A stretch of 64,000 bases of DNA from Gilliamella sp. Pra-s52 (GTDB taxonomy: Bacteria > Pseudomonadota > Gammaproteobacteria > Enterobacterales > Orbaceae): contig NZ_WTEY01000001.1 in assembly GCF_009795805.1 (NCBI RefSeq), positions 186,001 to 250,000 of the forward strand, in the 5' to 3' direction. This document shows positions 40,798 through 50,187 of this stretch, one piece after another. Both the position numbers and the translations under genes were made by a program. The first letter of the stretch is position 1; each line of letters starts with the position of its first letter. A model generated the notes under the pieces. The model was not told the DNA's origin, ran no database searches, and was given only the letters and a program-made list of their open reading frames with translations.

Positions 40798-42093
40798 TTA
40801 CATATGTAAATAACGTAATAATGCTGTGGTACAAATAACCATTAATGCACCACCTAATCGTGTTGCGACCTGTGCAAAAGGCATTAGGTTCATTCGATTT
40901 GCTGTGGAAAGTATTGCAACATCGCCAGTTCCCCCCATACCACTTTGACATGAAGATATAATAGACGCTTCAACCGGGTACATCTTTAAGAAAAAGCTAC
41001 AAACAAAGCCTGTCATCGAAACAGTAAATACCACCGAAATAATGGTAATAAAGTAAGGAATAGTTAACACATTAACAACACTACCTAAGTCAATATACAA
41101 TAAACCTAGACCAGCCATAAGTGGAAAAGTAAAATTACCTGAGATAAATTTATACCATTGCTGACTACCGCGTTCTACGCTTTCTGGTAATAAACGAAAA
41201 TATTTAACAACGGCGGTTGCAATAATCATAAGTACAGGCCCTGGAAAATGGGTAATCTTTTCTAAAATCATACCAAAAATAAATAAAGTAGCTAAAATCA
41301 TCACTGCGCCACTCATGGCCCTTGCATCTAATGGAGTTTTATCTTCTTTTAAAGCATCAGCTAAACCATCAAATTCAATTTGAACTAATTGTCCATGACC
41401 ACTTAAGTGTGGTTTAATTTCACCAATTCGACTCATAATAGCTGTAAAGGTAATGGCAAAAAAGTTGCCCACAACAGTTGCAGGAATTAATGCGCTAACA
41501 AATGAATCATAATTTTGATTAAGGATGTTGCTATAAGCATTAGAGAGTTGTAAAACACCTTCTCCAATGCCTCCAGCCATAACCGGTGACACAGTATAGA
41601 AAAATGCATGCTCCCAAGTATCACCAAAAGCTACAGCAACCGAAACGCCCACCAATGCGGCTAAGCACATACCAAGAAACATTGGAATCATCATCCGAAT
41701 AAAACCTTGTATTAAAATGACACGATGCATACCTAAAATACTACCGCAAACTAAGCTAGCGATATAAAAGAGTAGAAAATTAGAGTCTTTCATTAGCATT
41801 TTGGTTGCTGTTAACGTATTTTCATCAAAAACACCATAATAAACTAACAAAGAAGGAACGATGAGTGATAATATTGCTGGAGCACCAAATTTTTTAAAAA
41901 ATGGAATATTTTGTCCTACTGTCCCTAAAAACCAGCCTAATGGTAAAATAACAGCAAAACCACCAATTAAGGTTTTGGGAAGCATATCTAATTGAGCGGC
42001 GATAATAACGATGATTGAACAAACAATGAAAATGGGTAAAGGTAAGGAACCTACATAAAATTTGTTTTCTTTTATTTCCTGCATCATGCTCAT
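40798..42093 (-). CDS. 2-hydroxycarboxylate transporter (CCS family, CitS/MaeN-like)
   Basis: A 431-residue inner-membrane protein with about eleven helices. The two re-entrant-loop motifs of the family are present: VMAGGIGEGVLQLS (about residue 170) and SCQSGMGGTGDVAILSTANRM (about 385). Family members import citrate or malate with sodium, or exchange them for lactate. The neighbouring malic enzyme suggests L-malate as substrate. Note the C-terminal GTGDVAILSTANRMNLMPFAQ, conserved in CitS and MaeN. AGAGGT precedes the ATG. Confidence 0.9.
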   Translation of the reverse strand: MSMMQEIKENKFYVGSLPLPIFIVCSIIVIIAAQLDMLPKTLIGGFAVILPLGWFLGTVGQNIPFFKKFGAPAILSLIVPSLLVYYGVFDENTLTATKMLMKDSNFLLFYIASLVCGSILGMHRVILIQGFIRMMIPMFLGMCLAALVGVSVAVAFGDTWEHAFFYTVSPVMAGGIGEGVLQLSNAYSNILNQNYDSFVSALIPATVVGNFFAITFTAIMSRIGEIKPHLSGHGQLVQIEFDGLADALKEDKTPLDARAMSGAVMILATLFIFGMILEKITHFPGPVLMIIATAVVKYFRLLPESVERGSQQWYKFISGNFTFPLMAGLGLLYIDLGSVVNVLTIPYFITIISVVFTVSMTGFVCSFFLKMYPVEASIISSCQSGMGGTGDVAILSTANRMNLMPFAQVATRLGGALMVICTTALLRYLHM

Positions 42094-42123
42094 AATATAC
42101 CTCTTATACTACTAATTGGGTTT

Positions 42124-42185
42124 TAACTATATAATTAGTATAGTTATAGATGCAGAAATCAGAAGATTAAGAAAGTTATATAACT
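42124..42185 (-). promoter_or_regulatory. Candidate operator palindromes upstream of the CCS transporter
   Basis: TAACTATA (42124-42131) faces its exact complement TATAGTTA (42139-42146) across seven bases. A second perfect palindrome AGTTATATAACT lies at 42174-42185. Both use the AACTAT/ATAGTT unit and lie 31-92 bases before the transporter start, where the CitB/DcuR-type regulator could bind. The assignment to that regulator is inference. Confidence 0.45.
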
Positions 42186-42372
42186 ATTTTTGTAATTAAT
42201 GTAAGTTATTAAGCAAATGGAATGGTATAAATTAAAATGCAGCATAATTTTGTTGAATTTTTTAAAACATCATAAACATTTTAGTCATTCAAATTTTTTT
42301 CATCCTTCTAAATAGTAGCATCAAAAAAATAGATTAAAACATATGTATTACTTAAAATTGCTTTATGCTCAA

Positions 42373-42960
42373 CTATTGGCGTAATAAGCATTCTTGGATT
42401 TTATCAACTTCTTTATTGAGTGACTCAATAACTAAGTTAGGGTGGGATCTTTCAAGTGTTTTTACATTTTCAAATCCATCATTGGCGACTGAACCAGTAT
42501 ATTGTTGAGCTTGTTTAATATTACTAAATAAATAACGAATATCATGTTGGTTACGTGTTGCAGTTAAAGTATAGCTAACAAAATATTTAGCATGATATTG
42601 GTAGTCAACGACAGCATTAGCAACAACATGATTACCTTCAACTAATTTAATTGTATCGCCACCATTAACCGTAATGGTTTGTTGGTTAGGTCTATTCCAA
42701 TATGGCCACCATTGTGAGCCTAATGCATTTTCGCTGCTTAACACAACGGGGCTGTTATCCAGTTCTTGTGCAATACATAATGACAAAGATGAATGAAGCG
42801 TAGTAATTGGTCGTGACGTACTATATTTATTTAATATATCGATGTTTGACGAATTTTTAGTAATTTCAACGCCTTCTGTTTGGTAAATTGACTCCATTTT
42901 TTGAGATGTACAGCCAGTTAGAATAGTTAAAACAGCACAATAACCAATTAATTTTTTCAT
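42373..42960 (-). CDS. Putative lipoprotein of unknown function (195 aa)
   Basis: The N-terminus is a lipoprotein signal peptide, MKKLIGYCAVLTILTGC, with the lipobox LTGC and lipidated Cys17, so the mature protein is anchored to the cell envelope. Ser at +3 rather than Asp at +2 argues for outer-membrane sorting. The rest is soluble, with SQWWPYWNRPNQQTITV and YFVSYTLTATRNQHDIRYLF as the most distinctive parts. I recognise no family. A good AAGGATG ribosome binding site precedes the ATG. It lies downstream of waaY on the same strand. Confidence 0.75.
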   Translation of the reverse strand: MKKLIGYCAVLTILTGCTSQKMESIYQTEGVEITKNSSNIDILNKYSTSRPITTLHSSLSLCIAQELDNSPVVLSSENALGSQWWPYWNRPNQQTITVNGGDTIKLVEGNHVVANAVVDYQYHAKYFVSYTLTATRNQHDIRYLFSNIKQAQQYTGSVANDGFENVKTLERSHPNLVIESLNKEVDKIQECLLRQ

Positions 42961-43070
42961 ATTACATCCTTTTTAAGCCTGATTAATTTTATCTTTTACT
43001 AATTGCTCAGTTGGTGTTTAAAAAATGACGAATATCAATTTAACCAGAGTTATCCTTAATAGGAATATCG

Positions 43071-43775
43071 TTAATCTTCTTTACCGCGGATCTTACGAGA
43101 TAACCGTTTAAATCCATGAGTAAACTTCTTAATTGCCATTGCCAAAAAAGGAACCTTAATTTTGATACCAAAACGTTCTTGCGATTCAATCGCATCATTG
43201 GCCTTGGTTAACCAAATAAAACCAGAGTTAGTTAAATCTATAGCTTTAATTTTTCCATCTGGTGTTAAAATAAAATTACCACCATGCACATCATTAGATA
43301 CTAAATTATAGCTATGCAGTTTTTCAAGACAGTTTTTGACTTGCTCTCCATACTCTCTCATCTCTTCCCTTTTTAGGGAGCGACCTTCAATAAAATTAAA
43401 TATCATATAATGACGTTTGGTTCTCTTATCGAAAGCAACCAAATAAAGTTCATAAGCAATATCACATTTATCAAGTGATATTTTTGCCAGTTTACGAATT
43501 AAATTAAAATAAAAATCGCCAGTTATTTTGGCAATAAGTTTGCGTTCTAAACGGTGCTCAACCCCACCATCAATTTTAAAAATAAATTTGGTTTGATTGT
43601 GATTGATTAAATAAGTATATCGTTCTAATTTATCGCTTGGGTCGAGCAATTCATGATGCCCTTCTTCAGCCAAAAATTGGTCAAACAGGTCTAGATAATT
43701 TATTTCATCATTTTGTACATAAGCGAACTTCATATCTCCACGTTCGACTTCAATAATTTTTGCAAAATTGTTCAA
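43071..43775 (-). CDS. waaY: Lipopolysaccharide core heptose(II) kinase WaaY (RfaY)
   Basis: A 234-residue protein-kinase-fold enzyme (E. coli WaaY 232) that phosphorylates heptose II of the LPS inner core at the cytoplasmic face. The catalytic loop SNDVHGGNFIL (about 162-172) and the metal-binding AIDLTNSG (about 180) are clear. The start codon is TTG with a GGGAT nine bases upstream; alignment with WaaY requires residues before the internal ATG, so the longer form is favoured. No other LPS core genes are adjacent, unlike the waa cluster of E. coli. Confidence 0.8.
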   Translation of the reverse strand: MNNFAKIIEVERGDMKFAYVQNDEINYLDLFDQFLAEEGHHELLDPSDKLERYTYLINHNQTKFIFKIDGGVEHRLERKLIAKITGDFYFNLIRKLAKISLDKCDIAYELYLVAFDKRTKRHYMIFNFIEGRSLKREEMREYGEQVKNCLEKLHSYNLVSNDVHGGNFILTPDGKIKAIDLTNSGFIWLTKANDAIESQERFGIKIKVPFLAMAIKKFTHGFKRLSRKIRGKED

Positions 43776-43965
43776 ATTTTATTATCCCAAAGTACATCAA
43801 AAAAAGTGGGTTTATCTTAAACATTATCAGCATTAAAGTAAATGAAACAGTAATGGTTAACAAGGTAGTATCGTTAAATAATATCGCTATAAAATTGAAA
43901 ATACTGATTAGACAATAAAAATGATATTATGATGAAATTATTCGCTTTATATCTTTTGGCTATTT

Positions 43966-44259
43966 ATGTCTAATAAAACGCCTAAATGGTTTTTATATAT
44001 TATCAGAACAGCAAATCAATCGTTATACACTGGCATTACCACGGATGTTGCTAGGCGTTTACAACAACATCAAAATGGTAAAGGTGCTAAATGTTTAAAA
44101 GGGCATAGGGATTTGACAATTGTGTATCAAGTCTTGATTGGAGACAAATCGCTAGCACTCAAGCTTGAGTATCAAATAAAACAATTTTCTAAACCCAAAA
44201 AAGAAGCATTAGTCAAAAGTCGCCCCATTTTTGATGAATTATTAAAATTAATCAATTAA
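43966..44259 (+). CDS. yhbQ: GIY-YIG nuclease-superfamily protein YhbQ
   Basis: A 97-residue single-domain GIY-YIG protein (E. coli YhbQ 100 aa). The motif is [27 protein letters not shown] with the two Tyr and Arg of the active site, plus a Glu in [14 protein letters not shown]. Family members are thought to be structure-dependent DNA nucleases. It is convergent with srkA, leaving 15 bases between stops. Confidence 0.92.
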   Translation: MSNKTPKWFLYIIRTANQSLYTGITTDVARRLQQHQNGKGAKCLKGHRDLTIVYQVLIGDKSLALKLEYQIKQFSKPKKEALVKSRPIFDELLKLIN

Positions 44260-44274
44260 TCATATTGTTAATAC

Positions 44275-45273
44275 TTACATTATTGACATTAATTTTATCG
44301 ATGGTGCTTTGATTGCTTCAATTTGCTGCTTAAATTCCGATAATTGTTGTCGCCAAAAGTCTTCATCTGTTATCCACGGAAAAGCGATAGGAAAAGCCGG
44401 GTCTTGCCAGCGGGCAATAATCCATGCTAAATGGTGCACCATTCTCATCGCTCTTAATGGCTCAATTAAACTCAGCTGATCTATATCAAAGTCAAAAAAA
44501 TCTTGGTACATCTCAATTAGCATATCTAACTGTATACGTTGTTCGTGTTGATTGCCATAAAGCAGCATCCACAAATCTTGAATAGCGGGGCCATTACGGG
44601 CATCATCAAAATCAACAAACGTTGCACCATCTCGCCATAAAATATTACCTGCATGGTAATCAGCATGTAGACGGATAGGTTGCCAATCATTATGCCAATC
44701 GTGTTCAACGGTTTTAATTAATTGCGCTAAAATTGTTTTCAGATCAGATTGTACTTTTTGGGGAATAAAATGACACGATAATATTATTTCTTGGGGATAA
44801 TAAAGATATTCTTCTAATCCGATAGTTGGTCGATGTAAAAAGGGCTTGCTTGCACCAATTTGATGAATACGCCCAAGCAACATTGCAACTGATTCCATCT
44901 GCTCCAGATTATCTACTTCGTATTGTCGCCCACCAACACTAGGAAATAGGGCAAATCGGTAGCCTTCATGTTCATGTAGCGTGGTATTGTTAATTGTCAA
45001 AGGGACAACAACAGGAATCTCAGCATCAGCTAATTGTTTAGTAAACTGGTGTTCTTCAATAATTTGCTCATTACTCCAACGATAAGGTCGATAAAATTTT
45101 ACAACATAACGAATGCGATCCTCATCATGGAATTGATAAACTCGGTTCTCATAACTATTTAAAGCAGTCAGACCTGAATCAATACGAATGCCGATTGACA
45201 ACAAACTCTCAAAAATTAACTCGGGCGATAAAGCATGGAATGAAAAAGCAGCATTATCAATTACAGGCTTCAT
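44275..45273 (-). CDS. srkA: Stress response kinase A (SrkA/YihE)
   Basis: A 332-residue aminoglycoside-phosphotransferase-fold Ser/Thr kinase (E. coli 328) that counteracts stress-induced programmed death in E. coli. The catalytic loop is [15 protein letters not shown] and the metal site [17 protein letters not shown]. The substrate segment [14 protein letters not shown] is conserved. The start overlaps the engB stop (ATGA), giving translational coupling; in E. coli it is instead followed by dsbA. Confidence 0.94.
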   Translation of the reverse strand: MKPVIDNAAFSFHALSPELIFESLLSIGIRIDSGLTALNSYENRVYQFHDEDRIRYVVKFYRPYRWSNEQIIEEHQFTKQLADAEIPVVVPLTINNTTLHEHEGYRFALFPSVGGRQYEVDNLEQMESVAMLLGRIHQIGASKPFLHRPTIGLEEYLYYPQEIILSCHFIPQKVQSDLKTILAQLIKTVEHDWHNDWQPIRLHADYHAGNILWRDGATFVDFDDARNGPAIQDLWMLLYGNQHEQRIQLDMLIEMYQDFFDFDIDQLSLIEPLRAMRMVHHLAWIIARWQDPAFPIAFPWITDEDFWRQQLSEFKQQIEAIKAPSIKLMSIM

Positions 45274-45881
45274 TGTTGGCTAAACCATTCATCTAACTTT
45301 TGTTTTAAAGGCTCTAAACCCATACGTTTAGGCGATGAAAAAGGAGCCACAGTAATATCACCTTGAAAAGGTAAAATGGCTTCTTTAACCATGTTAACTT
45401 GTTTTTTTTGTGCACCAGAAGCTAATTTATCGGCCTTTGTGAGTAGTAACATAACAGGAATATCTACTGAAACCGCCCATTCAATCATTTGTTGATCTAA
45501 GTCTTTTAAAGGATGTCTTATATCCATTAATACAACCAAACCTTTTAAGCTTTCACGTTTTTGAAGATATTCTCCTAATGATTTTTGCCATTTGCGTTTT
45601 ATTGCCTCGGGAACTTGTGCATAGCCATAACCGGGCAAATCAACTAAGCGACAATTTTCTTCCACTTGAAATAAATTGATTAATTGTGTTCTTCCCGGTG
45701 TTTTACTGGTTCTTGCTAATGCCTTTTGATTGGTCAATGTATTCAGTGCACTAGATTTGCCAGCATTAGATCTGCCAGCAAAGGCAACTTCAACCCCATT
45801 ATCGCTCGGTAAATGAGAAATATCAGGTGCACTTAAAATAAAATGTGTTTTTGCGTAATTTAATGGTCGAATATTTGTCAT
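45270..45881 (-). CDS. engB: Ribosome biogenesis GTPase EngB (YsxC/YihA)
   Basis: A 203-residue TRAFAC GTPase (E. coli 210) needed for 50S subunit assembly. G1 is GRSNAGKSS at residues 36-44, G3 is DLPGYG, G4 is TKAD, and the switch region contains [12 protein letters not shown]. It heads the engB-srkA pair. Confidence 0.95.
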   Translation of the reverse strand: MTNIRPLNYAKTHFILSAPDISHLPSDNGVEVAFAGRSNAGKSSALNTLTNQKALARTSKTPGRTQLINLFQVEENCRLVDLPGYGYAQVPEAIKRKWQKSLGEYLQKRESLKGLVVLMDIRHPLKDLDQQMIEWAVSVDIPVMLLLTKADKLASGAQKKQVNMVKEAILPFQGDITVAPFSSPKRMGLEPLKQKLDEWFSQQ

Positions 45882-45893
45882 AAAAAGTATCCT

Positions 45894-45916
45894 TTAAGCA
45901 CATTAACTGTGCTTAA
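45894..45916 (-). terminator. Hairpin between argD and engB
   Basis: TTAAGCACA and TGTGCTTAA form a perfect 9-bp stem with a 5-base loop. It falls after the argD stop and directly before the engB ribosome binding site, without a good T run, so it may be a weak terminator or an engB leader structure. Confidence 0.4.
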
Positions 45917-45948
45917 TTGATTAAAATGTCGTTACTGTATAGAAAAAC

Positions 45949-47163
<1,215 letters not shown>

Positions 47164-47226
47164 TTAATCCTTATTTATTTTTAATGATAATTTCATGTTA
47201 TTTTAAGCAAATTAACCGCAGTGTAA

Positions 47227-47265
47227 AGTAAATAATTATTCATTTATTTTAAATTAATATTCACT
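47227..47265 (-). promoter_or_regulatory. Two tandem ARG boxes (ArgR operator)
   Basis: AGTAAATAATTATTCATT (47227-47244) and TTTAAATTAATATTCACT (47248-47265) each match the 18-bp E. coli ARG box consensus WNTGAATWWWWATTCANW at 17 positions (the same G-to-A mismatch in each). They are separated by exactly 3 bp, the canonical spacing of paired ARG boxes. They lie 67-105 bases before the argD start. Confidence 0.75.
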
Positions 47266-47331
47266 TGTAAAAGTAATTTCAATTTGCAAACTTATTCGAT
47301 AATTTTCTTCTTATCTCTAATTATTTTCAGG

Positions 47332-47337
47332 TATAAT
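47332..47337 (+). promoter_or_regulatory. Candidate -10 element of yggX-mltC
   Basis: A perfect TATAAT lies 41 bases before the yggX start; the region 17-18 bases upstream (TTCTTA) is a poor -35. Confidence 0.45.
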
Positions 47338-47377
47338 CAGCACCTGTTCGTTAATTGTACTTAAAAAAGAGATAAAA

Positions 47378-47647
47378 ATGAGTCGTGTTATTTATTGCCA
47401 TTATTTAAAAAAAGAAGCGGATGGTTTAGATTTCCAGCTTTATCCTGGGGAGCTTGGCAAACGTATTTTTAATGAAATATCAAAACAAGCATGGCAGGAG
47501 TGGCTTAAAAAGCAAACGATGTTAATTAACGAAAATAAATTGAATATGATGAATCCTGAACACCGCAAAAAAATTGAAATAGAAATGGTCAAATTTTTAT
47601 TTGAAGGTGAAGATATTGTTATTGATGGATATAAACCTCAACATTGA
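47378..47647 (+). CDS. yggX: Fe(2+)-trafficking protein YggX
   Basis: An 89-residue cytoplasmic protein (E. coli 91) that helps protect iron-sulfur clusters from oxidation. It shows the conserved [41 protein letters not shown] and FLFEGEDI. The yggX-mltC pairing is the same as in E. coli; mutY, which precedes it there, is absent. Confidence 0.95.
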   Translation: MSRVIYCHYLKKEADGLDFQLYPGELGKRIFNEISKQAWQEWLKKQTMLINENKLNMMNPEHRKKIEIEMVKFLFEGEDIVIDGYKPQH

Positions 47648-47655
47648 GATAAAAA

Positions 47656-48726
47656 ATGAAAAACAATAAAAAACTCATTGCATTAATTATTGCAGTCAGC
47701 CTGTTAGCGGGCTGCCCAAGCCGCAATTCGCACAAAGAAGATGAAGATTATTACGTCAAAGATACCAACGCATTCAATATCTTAATTAGCCAATATGCTA
47801 ACAACATCGAACAAATTTGGGGGCCTAAAGAAGTGCTTATTGCTGGTCCTAAAGATTATGTTCAATATGAAGATAACCTAAAAACCCGTGTCCATATTAA
47901 TTTTGTTTCAGGTATTATAACCATTGAAACCATGGCTGAATCACCAATAGAAAATTTAAAAGAAGCAATTGTTTCAACATTGCTTATGTCAGAACCAGTA
48001 GACATTATACGTCATGACAAAATCAGCCAAGACTTATCTAAAGACCCATTTTTATACAATCAGGTACTCGACCAAGAGCTCCAACCAATCCGCTGGAGCG
48101 GTCGAGCCAACAGCTTTGCTGATTATGTTCTTGCCAACAACCTAAAAATTCGCACCTCTGGTCCACATAAAATTGCCTATGTCGAAATTAAACTTGTTCC
48201 TAACCACATAAATCAGCGTGCAAAAAAATTCTTACCACTGGTTACTGAAGCATCAAACCGCTATTTTATTGATGAACGCTTAATACTTGCCATTATGGAA
48301 GTTGAATCCGCATTCAACCCTTATGCGGTTAGCCGCACTGATGCACTTGGACTAATGCAAGTACAACAACATACGGCAGGGCGTGATATTTTTAAATTAC
48401 GAGGTAAATCAGGCGAACCAAGTCGAAAGTTTTTGCTAGATCCTCGTAACAATGTTGATATGGGTACAGCGTACCTATCATTATTAAAAACAAAATACTT
48501 AGCAGGAATTAACAACCCTATTTCGCTAAGATACGCTATGATTACCTCATATAACGGCGGGGTAGGTAGCGTGTTGCGTACGTTTTCAAACGATCGCAAC
48601 GAAGCTATTAACATTATCAACTCAATGACACCGCAGCAAGTATATCGAAAGCTTGTGACTTCGCATGTTGCGCAAGAATCACGTAATTATTTAGTGAAAG
48701 TAAGTCGAATTTTAGATAACAAATAA
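47656..48726 (+). CDS. mltC: Membrane-bound lytic murein transglycosylase C
   Basis: A 356-residue lipoprotein (E. coli MltC 359) with lipobox LLAGC and Cys20. The N-terminal domain is MltC-specific (DTNAFNILISQYANNIEQIWG), and the C-terminal lysozyme-like SLT domain holds the catalytic Glu217 in AIMEVESAFNPYAVSRTDALG and TSYNGGVGSVLR. It cleaves peptidoglycan glycan strands to 1,6-anhydro products at the outer membrane. It starts 8 bases after yggX. Confidence 0.95.
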   Translation: MKNNKKLIALIIAVSLLAGCPSRNSHKEDEDYYVKDTNAFNILISQYANNIEQIWGPKEVLIAGPKDYVQYEDNLKTRVHINFVSGIITIETMAESPIENLKEAIVSTLLMSEPVDIIRHDKISQDLSKDPFLYNQVLDQELQPIRWSGRANSFADYVLANNLKIRTSGPHKIAYVEIKLVPNHINQRAKKFLPLVTEASNRYFIDERLILAIMEVESAFNPYAVSRTDALGLMQVQQHTAGRDIFKLRGKSGEPSRKFLLDPRNNVDMGTAYLSLLKTKYLAGINNPISLRYAMITSYNGGVGSVLRTFSNDRNEAINIINSMTPQQVYRKLVTSHVAQESRNYLVKVSRILDNK

Positions 48727-48739
48727 ATGGCATATAAAT

Positions 48740-48781
48740 ACCCCACTTTTTATACTTTATGGAAAGTGGGGTGTTTTTTTA
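48740..48781 (+). terminator. Rho-independent terminator of yggX-mltC
   Basis: CCCCACTTT (48741-48749) pairs with AAAGTGGGG (48763-48771) around a 13-base loop, followed by a run of T. Confidence 0.85.
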
Positions 48782-49203
48782 AATAAAAAATAATATGATC
48801 TCATTAAAAAACAGCAAAAAACCTCAATAAAATCAATATTTTTTGATCGATTTTTAGTGATAATTGCATTGCTTTTTAATAAAAAAGCAATTTACAAAAA
48901 ACACTTAAAGCTTGGATTGTCAGGGAATTCACTTTAATTCCCTAACTCAAACTTGGTCACTGTTGTTATTTTATTTCCCCAAAGCAAAGCATCCAAAACC
49001 ACCGCACCAATCCATTCTATTCGCCAACAAAAAAGCGGTTATTTTCCACAAAAAAATCGGTCAGGAAAGGTATTGATTTTATTGAGTTTTTTATTTGATG
49101 TTTTTTTATAAAAACAAATATTTGCTTTAAAAGCTCTGTTATCGGTAATTACTTAAATAAACAATAAATTTTTACTTTTAGCGTTTTTTTTAATAAAAAA
49201 AAC
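48782..49203. other. Noncoding region upstream of focA
   Basis: About 420 bases with no recognisable gene. Two perfect hairpins occur: ATTGCTTTTT/AAAAAGCAAT (48868-48891) and AGGGAATT/AATTCCCT (48922-48943), neither followed by a T run. The stretch 48950-49080 is less AT-rich than its surroundings. It may hold anaerobic regulatory sites for focA-pflB, but I cannot assign any within it. Confidence 0.4.
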
Positions 49204-49245
49204 GTGATCTGCTTCAAATTTTGAGTATACTATGCGTCTCATAAA
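49204..49245 (+). promoter_or_regulatory. FNR-like site and promoter elements of focA-pflB
   Basis: GTGAT-CTGC-TTCAA (49204-49217) matches the FNR consensus TTGAT-N4-ATCAA at 8 of 10 positions. Downstream lie TATACT (49226-49231) and CATAAA (49240-49245). With the latter as -10, the site would be centred near -41.5, the usual activating position. FNR control of focA-pfl is well established in E. coli; here it is inferred. Confidence 0.4.
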
Positions 49246-49271
49246 ACCCTAGTTTTTTTGAGGATGTTAGT

Positions 49272-50120
49272 TTGAGTACTGATAAACTTGTGGATTCCTA
49301 TTCCCCCGCACAAATGACACAAATTGCCGAAGACATTGGCAACTACAAAGTAAATAAACACCCATGTAGCACAATTTTATCTGCAATTCTTGCTGGTGTT
49401 TTTATCTCTATTGCTTTTGTTTTTTATATTACCGTTACAACTGGCACTGCAACCGTTGCGTTTGGTTTAGCCAAATTAGTTGGTGGTATCTGCTTTTCAT
49501 TAGGATTAATGTTAGTTGTTTGTTGTGGCGCTGATCTTTTTACTTCAACAGTATTGACTATCTTACCAAGAATGACGCATAGAGTAAGTTGGTTAAAAAT
49601 GTTCCGTAATTGGATTTTAGTCTATGTTGGTAACTTTATTGGTGCTATACTGTTTGTAACGATTATTTGGATGTCAGGTCAGTATATGGTAGCTAACGGG
49701 CAGTGGGGATTGAATGTATTGCAAACTGCTGATCATAAGTTGCATCATACTTTTATTGAAGCTGTATTCCTTGGTTTTTTAGCTAACTTAATGGTTTGTT
49801 TGGCTGCATGGTTAAGTTATGCTGGTCGTAGCTTACTTGATAAGATGTTAATCATGGTTCTTCCTGTCGCTATGTTTGTTGCTAGTGGATTTGAGCATAG
49901 CATTGCAAATATGTTTATGATCCCGATGGGTATTGTGATTAATAATTTTGCTTCCCCTGAATTTTGGCAAGCTGTTGGCGTAGCGCCAGATACATTTAAA
50001 TCACTAACTGTTGAACATTTTATATTTAACAATTTAATTCCAGTTACAATCGGGAATATTTTAGGTGGTTTAGCAGTTGCGCTACCTTATTGGGCTTTAT
50101 ATTTACGTAAGCCACATTGA
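49272..50120 (+). CDS. focA: Formate channel FocA
   Basis: A 282-residue formate-nitrite transporter (E. coli FocA 285) forming a pentameric channel that exports or imports formate. Six membrane helices are visible. Conserved stretches include [36 protein letters not shown] (the Ω-loop region), [23 protein letters not shown] and [21 protein letters not shown]. The start is TTG with GAGG eight bases upstream. pflB follows 67 bases later, as in E. coli. Confidence 0.95.
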   Translation: MSTDKLVDSYSPAQMTQIAEDIGNYKVNKHPCSTILSAILAGVFISIAFVFYITVTTGTATVAFGLAKLVGGICFSLGLMLVVCCGADLFTSTVLTILPRMTHRVSWLKMFRNWILVYVGNFIGAILFVTIIWMSGQYMVANGQWGLNVLQTADHKLHHTFIEAVFLGFLANLMVCLAAWLSYAGRSLLDKMLIMVLPVAMFVASGFEHSIANMFMIPMGIVINNFASPEFWQAVGVAPDTFKSLTVEHFIFNNLIPVTIGNILGGLAVALPYWALYLRKPH

Positions 50121-50187
50121 TTTTATAATATTTGCCCTAATATGTAAGAGGGTAAATAGATATTTTTGTAAACCTGAGGTGAAAATT

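Noticed and set aside
48950-49080. Possible small gene in the focA upstream region
   Set aside because: Short open frames exist in two phases, but none has a start with a ribosome binding site or a recognisable product.
50077-50187. Longer PflB reading frame overlapping focA
   Set aside because: The extension runs through the focA end and the intergenic space; PflB starts at 50188 with a good ribosome binding site and the exact E. coli length.
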